This document shows positions 1 through 8,100 of a stretch of DNA of 64,000 bases, one piece after another. The notes beneath the pieces are model-generated. The model had not been told where the DNA came from. It saw nothing but the letters and a program-made list of their open reading frames with translations, and did no database searches. The DNA lies in assembly GCF_013299185.1 (NCBI RefSeq), contig NZ_JAAFKG010000043.1:1-64000 (forward strand). Reading direction: 5' to 3'. Source of the DNA: Microcoleus sp. bin48.metabat.b7b8b9.023. GTDB taxonomy: Bacteria > Cyanobacteriota > Cyanobacteriia > Cyanobacteriales > Microcoleaceae. Position numbers and translations under genes: made by a program. Each line of letters starts with the position of its first letter. Position 1 is the stretch's first letter.

Positions 1-170
1 GGCTCAAATGATTGGCAAAAGCTATGTTTTGCCATCACAAGATTGAGAAAACTTATATTGCCGAGGCATTCTCAAATTCACTCATCTTTCTAAATGCTGT
101 TTTCTGACTTTTTCAGCAAGCCCTAATTAATGACAATTATTGACAACTATCTACACCTCGAACTCAATCG

Positions 171-595
171 TTATTCACTTGAAAACATTAAATAGTATTG
201 ACAACAATACTCTCCTAAATGTCGCAAGATATCTTGAAGTTCTTTGGTTAAATTACTGACCTGCTTCGCTCCATTTATTGTCACTAAATGCACCGCCTGA
301 AACATCTGAAATATCCAGCGCATTGTCGGCTTATTGGTCAATTTCTTTACCTGATTTTTCACTTGCTTGTTGGTAGCTGATAATTGTTGTCTCAATTTCC
401 TTTGTGCCAGGTTATATACTAACAAACACAGTCCCATTATCATTCCAATTGCTTCAACTCGCTCCGGCTTTTTCACGAATACACTCGAAGTAAAAAATAA
501 AGGATCTTTGATAAATCTAAATCCTCTCTCATTACTTTGCTGCGCTTTGTATTCCGATAATACCTCTGAATTACTCACTGCTTCAGTATCTAAGA
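171..595 (-). pseudogene. IS1634-type transposase, C-terminal remnant
   Basis: The reading frame carries the C-terminal end of an IS1634/IS4-superfamily DDE transposase: a stretch with SEYKAQQSNERGFRFIKDP followed by KKPERVEAIGMIMGLCLLVY, the hallmark helix near the end of this family. About 135 residues survive. The catalytic front part is missing because the IS630 element is inserted immediately upstream on the coding strand at 596, and the DNA beyond that element (1907 onward) does not continue the transposase. It is therefore a dead fragment. The 170 bases before it show nothing I can name. Confidence 0.8.
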
Positions 596-606
596 TATAG
601 CCTTTC

Positions 607-1698
607 TCAGAAAGATGAGGTACAATAACAGCAGTGTGTAAACCAGTTAAAAATATTTGATGATGTAACTTGACCCAACGCCAACTCTATGGCTTTGGTT
701 AATTCTTGATAATTATAGCAATCCTAAATCATTTGTGTAATTCTTGTAGGGGCAATCCGACCCCTACTCCCCGTGGTTGCCCAATCTCAGAGGGCGGGCA
801 CTCTTGGCACCGCCCCTACATATCTGTATTAATCATTTAGGATTGCTATAGGTGTCTCGATCGAACGGAGAATATTTTTAAGCTTTGACCACAGATTTTC
901 AATTGGTGAAAAATCTGGTGAATAAGGAGATAACAATATTAATTTTGCCCCTTTTTTTTCGATAGCTTTTTTCACTTCGTCTCCCAAGTGAATGGGACAA
1001 TTATCCATGACTACACAAGCCCCTTTCCATAGTTTTGGCACAAGTTTTTTGATAATAAAAGCTTCAAATGTAATTGCATCAGTTCCGCCTATTAGATTAA
1101 CCGATGTCAAAATTTCAGACACTGATATTGCTCCAATTATTGAGACATTTTGACCACGTTTAGTTGGCTTTGCCCCCTTGGCTCTCTGACCTTTCAAAGC
1201 TCTAGCATATAATCTAACCATTGCCAAATTAACTCCAGATTTATCAATGAATATTAAGTCTTTCAAACCTTACTTTTTAATTTTTTCCCAGAACTCACAT
1301 CGCAGTATTTGCACTCGCTCTGTGCCTTTGCCTGAAGGGAATAGAGTCTTTTTTTTGACTGTAATATCTAAGAGTTTTATCATTCTTGCTATTGTCGATA
1401 TACTAACAGAAAATCCAATTTTTCCATAAAGTAAATAACGAAGTTCTTCAAGAGTGGCATCATTATTTTCTTCAATCAATTTCCCCAATATGAGTAGTTG
1501 CTCTGCATTCAGTTTGCCTTTGACTCCACATCGGTCAGTTCGGGGAGTAATATTTTTTGTTTCACGATATTGTTTAAGCAATTTTTGTACAAAGCTGAGG
1601 GCTACAGAAAAACGCTTAGCTATTGCTTTTTGTGAAATCGGTTCAGTATGATAAGTATCAAGAATTTTTTGCCGAAAATCAATCGAATACGTTTTCAT
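607..1698 (-). pseudogene. IS630 transposase, nonsense codon plus MITE insertion
   Basis: The ATG is at 1698. The N-terminal half (helix-turn-helix part, to residue 142) is followed by an in-frame TAA at 1270-1272, after which the same frame continues with the DDE domain: FIDKSG, VMDNCPIH and SPIENLWSKLK supply the D, D and E. The frame is then broken after LRSIETP by the MITE at 714-850. Joining the two sides restores NYQELTKAIELAL and the typical IS630 ending NWFTHCCYCTS, with the TGA at 607-609 inside the terminal repeat. Two independent lesions make this copy inactive, unless the TAA is suppressed. Confidence 0.88.
714..850. mobile_element. MITE inserted in the IS630 transposase
   Basis: The ends TATAGCAATCCTAAATCATT (714-733) and AATCATTTAGGATTGCTATA (831-850) are inverted repeats with one mismatch. 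A TA flanks each side (714-715, 849-850). The interior holds a GC-rich imperfect hairpin (GTAGGGGC...GCCCCTAC). No coding capacity is visible. Removing 716-848 plus one TA restores the interrupted transposase frame exactly, which fixes the boundaries. Its ends differ from the IS630 host element, so it belongs to another TA-targeting family. Confidence 0.85.
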
Positions 1699-1906
1699 TT
1701 TTCACAATGTATGAAGAGGAGTACAAGTAAACGTGTTGTGAGTCAACTTCTTCGTGCTGTCAGAACAATGCTATTATGTGTTATATCGCTTCCGCTGGGC
1801 TTTACTGAACCATATAATTATAGTTCATTCGATCGTGTCTTATCTGTTTGATCCTCATGAGTAAGTGTCAGTAACATCATACCTCATCTTTCTGAGAAAG
1901 GCTATA

Positions 1907-2221
1907 GACTTCTCCTCAAACATGAGTTCGACGGTGAATCCGACGGGAATTGCGATTTCAACCAAGTCTATTTCAGCCAGAATGTGAGCTATTGTGGAAG
2001 AACCTTCTGCACTTTCTTGAGCCTTTCCTTAATAGCAAGCAGAATTGGGATGTTAGAAAGAAAATCGTATAGACTGTCTGTCGATGTTCGCTTCTGCAAA
2101 TCTGTGATGCCACGAGTTGATAAACATTTGCTCCCGAAGTAAGTATTTGCTGTTTTTCAAAGATAGAGTTATTTTAGTAGTATCAACATTTTTATTCTCA
2201 ACAGATTCTAGAAATAAAGTC
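1907..2221. other. Intergenic, no recognised gene
   Basis: This stretch lies between the IS630 end and the first pentapeptide gene. A short open stretch on the minus strand (about 1910-2030) has no start context and no resemblance I can name. It could be the remains of a gene cut by the IS insertion. No promoter or hairpin stands out. Confidence 0.4.
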
Positions 2222-2914
2222 ATGAACGAAGAAGAAAAAGAAGCAGAATATATCAGAATATACAACAGTAGAAAACATTTGTGGTTGGAAGAAGTGCTGA
2301 GGCGCTATGAGGCTGGGGAGAGAGACTTTTCTTTGATTAAAGTGAAATTGAGCAACGAGCAGTCTAAGGAGCGCTACTTAAGTGGAGTGAACTTGAGTGG
2401 AGCTAACTTCAAGGAAAGTGACTTACGATCCCTGGTTTTTTACGGAGAAGGAATCAATTTTAGTGGCTCAGATTTGAGCGACCTCGACTTGGCCTACGCA
2501 CATTTTGAAGATGCGGATTTGAGTGGGGCTAACCTGAGCGAAGCTTGTCTGTGGCGAGCTAACTTTGACAGAGCGGATTTGACTGGGGCGAATTTGACTC
2601 AGACCGATTTGCAGGAGACTGGTTTTCACATGACTAATTTGAGTAGATGCAAATTTAGTGGAGCCGAAATGATTGACACCGGGTTTGGTTTTTGTGACTT
2701 AATTGATAGTGATTTTAGGGATGCTAAGTTTCAAAAGGGGGTGGGTTTTTATAAGTGTGACTTGACGAGAGCTAACTTCTTTGGCACTGACTTTAAAATA
2801 AGTGAAGTTAACAATTACCAACCTGGAACTGTTGTTTTCACAGACGTTTACTTTAAAGATACTATCATGCCCGATGGCGCTATTTGGAATAGTATAATCC
2901 CGGGAGTAGAATAG
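2222..2914 (+). CDS. Pentapeptide-repeat protein with RYxxGERDF head
   Basis: I chose the ATG at 2222 over an upstream start at 2117, because the extra 35 residues look like translated spacer and the protein then begins with a charged head (MNEEEKEAEYIRIYNSRK) before LRRYEAGERDF. About 230 residues. From about residue 60 on it is A(D/N)LxX pentapeptide repeats (LSGANF, LSGADL, LTGANL), predicting a right-handed quadrilateral beta-helix. It ends with a TIMPDG motif, as do its neighbours. No signal peptide or membrane segment, so probably cytosolic. It is the first of three co-directional paralogues (next gene 53 bp on). The biochemical role is unknown; family members act as DNA mimics, scaffolds or adaptors. 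Confidence 0.85.
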   Translation: MNEEEKEAEYIRIYNSRKHLWLEEVLRRYEAGERDFSLIKVKLSNEQSKERYLSGVNLSGANFKESDLRSLVFYGEGINFSGSDLSDLDLAYAHFEDADLSGANLSEACLWRANFDRADLTGANLTQTDLQETGFHMTNLSRCKFSGAEMIDTGFGFCDLIDSDFRDAKFQKGVGFYKCDLTRANFFGTDFKISEVNNYQPGTVVFTDVYFKDTIMPDGAIWNSIIPGVE

Positions 2915-2966
2915 CTTTTTTAAAAGTAGTCTTATTAAGAGTGTAAATAGATAGAGGTCGAAAGTT

Positions 2967-4040
2967 ATGGATGCTGAAGAACTGCTCAGACGCTATGCCG
3001 ATGGCGAGAGAGATTTCTCGGGAATTAGCTTAGTCGATGCCAATTTAGCAAACATGGACTTGAGCGGCATCGAGCTCAGTGGCGCTGATTTGAGAGGTGC
3101 TAATTTCAGAGAAACCAATCTCAGCGGAGCGCATCTAGCTTCTTGTAACCTGAGCACTGCTAATCTCAGTCGCGCTAACTTAAGTAATGCTTGCTTAGAA
3201 GAAGCTGACCTCAGTGATGCTGACTTACAAAGGGTTGACTTGGAAGGTGCTAATCTCAGTCGCGCTAATTTGTGGGGAGCTGATTTGACGGATGTTTATT
3301 TGATTGATGCTAATTGTACCTCGGCAAATTTTAGCATGACATACTTGGTTGACGCGAATACTAAAGGTGCTAACTTTCAGGGAGCACAGATAGATACCGC
3401 TATTTTCCAAAGGCAAGAGATGCTGTTTAGAGACATTATCAGTCGATATGCGACTGGGGAGAGAAATTTCAGCGGTGTCATGGTGGAGTGTTATGATTTT
3501 CTTGAAGGCAAGTCTTGGGAAATCGAAGAATTCAAAGGGTTGGATTTGAGCGGTATTATTTTGCGTAATAGTAATATCCAACGGCTCGCGCCCTACATGA
3601 ATGGAGTGATTTTGCGGGGGGCTGACTTGACTAGGATTGATTTCGATCACAGCAATTTTGAAGGAGCAGATTTGAGCAATGCTATTTTGCGGGAAACAGG
3701 TTTCTTTCAATCAGTTTTTGACCATGCCAATTTGAGCGGAGCTGACTTGACGGGAGCTGGGTTCTCGGAGGATAGTTTTTTCTGTGCTGATTTCAGTAGA
3801 GCCAAATTTAATAAGGCAGGAATAAGCAGCCTTGGTTTTATCTGCAATAATTTCACTGAGGCAACCTTCAAGGGAGCTATGTTACATAGTGTTCATTTTG
3901 ATGAAGCCAAGTTGACCAGAACTGACTTCCGGGAAGCCGACTTCGGGGTGAAAGATGATCGTGTTTTCGGGGGCGACTTCCGAGATTGCCATTTTGAAGA
4001 AACCCTCATGCCCGATGGCAGCGTGCGGAACAATAGCTAA
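2967..4040 (+). CDS. Pentapeptide-repeat protein, two RYxxGER modules
   Basis: 357 residues made of two similar modules. Module one starts with ELLRRYADGERDFSG (about residues 4-18) and runs through about 25 pentapeptide repeats. Module two starts with DIISRYATGERNFSG (about residue 155) and continues with repeats to the TLMPDG motif near the end. This suggests internal duplication of a single-module gene like the one upstream. No signal peptide or transmembrane helix. The ATG at 2967 is preceded by an AGAGGT sequence. It probably shares a transcript with the genes on either side (gaps of 53 and 83 bp). Function is unknown; only the fold is confidently predicted. Confidence 0.87.
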   Translation: MDAEELLRRYADGERDFSGISLVDANLANMDLSGIELSGADLRGANFRETNLSGAHLASCNLSTANLSRANLSNACLEEADLSDADLQRVDLEGANLSRANLWGADLTDVYLIDANCTSANFSMTYLVDANTKGANFQGAQIDTAIFQRQEMLFRDIISRYATGERNFSGVMVECYDFLEGKSWEIEEFKGLDLSGIILRNSNIQRLAPYMNGVILRGADLTRIDFDHSNFEGADLSNAILRETGFFQSVFDHANLSGADLTGAGFSEDSFFCADFSRAKFNKAGISSLGFICNNFTEATFKGAMLHSVHFDEAKLTRTDFREADFGVKDDRVFGGDFRDCHFEETLMPDGSVRNNS

Positions 4041-4123
4041 AGTAAATAAATAGACTTCCCTGATGGGAGGTTGTTGACTTATCACTCAATAGGAAGTTGA
4101 GTAGGTCATTTAAGAGGAGAGTT

Positions 4124-5050
4124 ATGAAACCAAAAGAGTTAATTGAATTGTACAACGCAGGAGAGCGAAACTTCGTCGGTATTGATTTAAAAAATGCCTA
4201 TCTGAACTGGCCTTGTTTGATAGGTATCAATTTCATAAATGCTGATATGAGGGATGCAAAATTGGGGACACAAACTCGCTTAATTGAGGCGAATTTTAGC
4301 AATGCCAATATGGAAAATATTTTTCTACAATACGCCTTCCTAATTAATGCCAACTTGAGTGAGGCGAATCTAAAACAAGCCCACTTAGCTGGTGCTGATT
4401 TAACGGGTGCTGATTTAACAGGTGCTAATTTAATGGGTGCTGATTTGACAGGTGCAATTTTGATAGGGACTAATCTTACTGACACTAATCTCATTGATAT
4501 TAAAACGACAAAAGATACTATTTTTTGTCAAACTATCATGCCAGATGGTCAGATTCAAACTGACCCAGACAGAGTGACTGACGCTCAAGAATTGCTCGGA
4601 CGTTATGCTGAAGGAGAAAGAGAGTTTCGAGATATAATTTTACATCAGGTTGATTTAAGTGGTGTTAATCTATGTGGGGTTAGCTTCTTATGGGAGACAC
4701 GATTGAGCCAGGTCAATCTGTCCGGTGCTAATTTAACTAATTGTAATTTTAATGGGATTAAACGAATAGTTTTTAGTGATTTTAAAAACGCTAAGTTAAT
4801 CAACTGTGAATGGCGCAATCCAGAAATAATTTACTGCGATCTTAGAGGTGCATATTTGGAATTATTTGATATGTATGCTCCTGATTTTACCGGAAGCAAC
4901 TTTGAGGGTATTCAAGATTTCTTGAGTATTGAAGAAGATATGTATTTCTGTAACACAACTTGGGTAACTGGAGAGTTTATTCCTGGCCCGATCAACTCGA
5001 GTGAATGTTGGCGGGAACGCCCGCGAGGGGAAATTATTGATGAATTTTGA
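4124..5050 (+). CDS. Pentapeptide-repeat protein, third of the trio
   Basis: The start is set by a strong ribosome-binding site, AAGAGGAGA (4112-4120), just before the ATG at 4124; the longer frame from 4097 would begin upstream of that site. About 308 residues. Head motif LIELYNAGERNF, then pentapeptide repeats with a very regular block LTGADLTGANLMGADL, a TIMPDG motif near residue 145, then a second head LLGRYAEGEREF and more degenerate repeats. The two-module plan matches the gene before it. The tail (after about residue 280) loses repeat character. No membrane segments. Function unknown. Confidence 0.86.
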   Translation: MKPKELIELYNAGERNFVGIDLKNAYLNWPCLIGINFINADMRDAKLGTQTRLIEANFSNANMENIFLQYAFLINANLSEANLKQAHLAGADLTGADLTGANLMGADLTGAILIGTNLTDTNLIDIKTTKDTIFCQTIMPDGQIQTDPDRVTDAQELLGRYAEGEREFRDIILHQVDLSGVNLCGVSFLWETRLSQVNLSGANLTNCNFNGIKRIVFSDFKNAKLINCEWRNPEIIYCDLRGAYLELFDMYAPDFTGSNFEGIQDFLSIEEDMYFCNTTWVTGEFIPGPINSSECWRERPRGEIIDEF

Positions 5051-5090
5051 AGAAGTTGTCGTGTGGGATACATCTATTTTAAAAAAAGCA

Positions 5091-5176
5091 GGACTTACGC
5101 AGCATTGAGGGAACTATAATGATTTGAACATTGAGATATCTCCCCAATCTATTTCATAATAATTCTGCGTAAATCC
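5091..5176. repeat. Imperfect inverted repeat downstream of the pentapeptide trio
   Basis: GGACTTACGCAG (5091-5102) and CTGCGTAAATCC (5165-5176) are inverted copies with one mismatch, 62 bp apart. Between two convergent genes it could be a worn MITE or act as a terminator. No target duplication is visible. Confidence 0.45.
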
Positions 5177-5190
5177 AAATCGAGCCGGAC

Positions 5191-8100
5191 TTAGGGAGGG
5201 GGAAACTGGAAATCGCTCTGTTTTTTAATTCGCTTCCGAACATTTTCAGGAATATTTGACAAAAAGTTAAAAATTTTGTCAGAACCCTGAGTATTCAAAA
5301 GATTTTCAAGCTGATTAATAGAAATCTTCCATGTATTTGGTCTTCGCCATTGTTCGGCACTTGTTATAGGATCGCGATTTTCACCTAACAGTTGATTAAG
5401 TGGATTTTGGACTGCTACTTTCCCGCTCCAGTCCGTGTAAGGTTCTGGTACGTTAGGCGTAATGTACGTGTAACTGCCAAGAATATCTTGTACCCCAAGA
5501 CTTGATTTGTTGGAAACTAAGATTGTTTTCCATGTCCACCCAGGAATGCGAATTCCGTTAGATTCTAAATTTGTAGGATTTGTATTTCCCTGATTTGGCG
5601 CTTCCGTAAGTGCTTCTGGTGCTCGAGTTTTTGGCTGGATAGACCAATTCTGTTGTTTAGTATCAAAAACACCAGCAGTAATATAGAGTTGTTTGTCGTA
5701 ATCAAAGATTAGCTGTTCAACTAATTTTGATTCAATTCTAGACCAGGCAGGCGAAATGTCTGGATCCAATCTACCTCCATTATTGCGATTGCGGAAAAGT
5801 CGGTTATTGTCTATTGCTTGCGGGATTAAGTTTGTACTCATGTAGGTAGAAAGAGCATCTTTCTCATTTCTGTTTCTATCTTTGTCAGGGATAAGATGGC
5901 CTTTATCTAGACCTGTACCCCGATAAATTTCCCCGTCAATTCGAGGCCAGCTTGGGAAGTTAGGACTACCAGGTAAGTTGGGGTCAACTATAAACTGATC
6001 TCCCGTACGACCTTTAAATTGCTGATTCCAAGTTTTGTCAACTTTCCAACTTACCCAGTTAGGTAATTTGGTGACAGCATTATAAGATGAGGCATATTGT
6101 GGCTTCTCAAGTAGCAAGTTAGTTTGATAGGGATTTTCATTAGGTTTGTTGAAGTCCCATCTGGCTTCAGTTGGATTGCCCCACTTCAGATAATCGCTCT
6201 TAAAGAAAACATTGTCCAGGTAAACGGATTTACCCCCTGCTAGCTCAAACTTGACAATAGCTGGTTGCCCTCGATACTGTTTTGTCAGATCGTTTCTAAT
6301 TTGCAAGTTAAGTTGGAAAGTTTCAAAACCTTCTTCACCAAACTTGACTCTATTCTGATTATTTAAGTACGCCATCGTAAGCTGAGAACTATCGGTCATA
6401 TCAGTGGGTATTTTAATAGCTGTTGCTAGATCTATTTGTTCTTCAATTTTAATTTTTCCATCAAGGCTTTGAAATGTTACATTTAGTAATCCACTACGGT
6501 TTGGAGCGTGTATATCGAACCGTAAATTTCCCCAATCAGGTGCAATAAAGCGATTGTGTGTGATGTTTTCACCAGCTTTTAATTCAAGTGCGTAGTTAGG
6601 TTGAGCTGGACTATAACCTACCTGCGTCCTGTAATTGCTAAGACTAGGAATCGTACTCCAATCTACCAACCTATCTGTAGGAGAAGGGATATTTGAACCA
6701 CCACCATGAAAAGACCAACCAGGAATCGCAGTAGACAAAGGAGTTCGAGTCACTCCCTTTGGATCGAAAACAGCATCAAAATTCCCATTAAACAAAGTAG
6801 GAACCGCCGCGTCTCCCCGCATCCTGGCATCATAAGTGTTGTCAAAATCAACCGGGATACGCTCTACATTTGTTTTGGGGCGCGAACTGTAACCGCCACC
6901 CAGAGCCGAATAAAACCAGCCCGTACCAATCCCTTCCCAAGGAGCAGCATCTGCACCGTGTTGGAATTTGCTTTCCGGCGTATACCAAGGGCTAACCCGA
7001 GCCGGGCCTGTCACAACACTATTGTTAAATGAAAAGTCTTTATCGAACAACCGTTCCCGATATCCATCACCTCGCCGACGAAATACAGGATTAACTTCTA
7101 AGTTTTGATCGGACGGAAAGTTAGTTGGAAACAAGTCGGATGTTCCTCCGTACCAACTCACAACACGTCCGTGTACATCTCCCGGTATAGGATCTGTCGT
7201 AAACCCAGCACGGCTGTTATTGTAACCTGGGTTATTTTTATTAGTTCCCAAGAAAACCGACAAATCCGGTTCTCCTAACAGCTTACCATTAGGATTGGGA
7301 TTGTCTGACCTCCAACCTTCTCGCGGAAACTTAAGTCCTGGGGCTGTTCCGTTCTCAGTAGACGGTAGATTTGGAATATTGCGACCTGCCGGCGTAAGTG
7401 TACCGCTCAATAAATTCGGGACTGTCTGATAGTAATTGTCCGCAAAAGTAACATTTTTCCATACCTGAACTTTGGGTTCGCGGAAATCACCGAAATTTTT
7501 GGTCACAACATTTAGCGACGGTTGGTTGAAATCATGGGGGTCTAAAGTTGTCATCTGAAGGTCGCGAGTACCAGAGTTGGGTTTGCCGCCAGCATCAGGA
7601 AAATGAGTACCCAAACGCTGAATAATTTCGCTGTTAACAACTGTACCCCGACTGAAACCAACAAAGTGCAGCGGTGAATTGAAAACTGCACCTTGTTTGG
7701 TAGGGCTGGTTTTATTCTTCAGCACTCCATCCAATTGCACGAGGGAAGTAAAGAAAGCATCTGCTGCTGCTTCTGTGAAGCAGGAATCAGGAACTGCCGA
7801 CTCATTATTTTCTGACCAGTTATTCAGCAGGACTAACGGTTGTTTTTGGGCAAGGTATGGAGCTATATAAGTTCCCAGCTTTGTGAGATAGTTTGGGTCA
7901 GTTTTGGGATTCAAGCCTGCTTGGAAGTCTGGGGCTACTGCACCAAATTTGTTGACAGGAACCCAGTAACCGGTAGGCAGGTCGTACTTCATCATTAAAC
8001 CGCCGCCGTCGATACCTGCATTGGCAATGCTATTACCCATTTGGTAAAACTCTGAAGGAATTCCCGGCTTATCCAAAAATGGAGGTTTAAAGCCGTGAGT

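Larger units (their letters stand above)
596..1906 (-). mobile_element. IS630-family insertion sequence, complete ends
   Basis: Positions 596-622 and 1880-1906 form a perfect 27-bp inverted repeat including the TA target dinucleotide at each outer edge (core TATAGCCTTTCTCAGAAAG). Between them lies an IS630 transposase gene on the minus strand. TA target duplication is the known IS630/Tc1 behaviour. The element sits inside an IS1634 transposase remnant and is itself interrupted by a 133-bp MITE. Without the MITE it would be about 1.17 kb, a normal size. The same terminal sequence recurs in short elements at 11681-11730, 27745-27853, 60597-60704 and 63932 onward. Confidence 0.9.

Noticed and set aside
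171-715. One continuous IS1634 transposase through 715
   Set aside because: The frame upstream of 596 belongs to the IS630 C-terminus (NWFTHCCYCTS) and terminal repeat; the apparent continuity is accidental.
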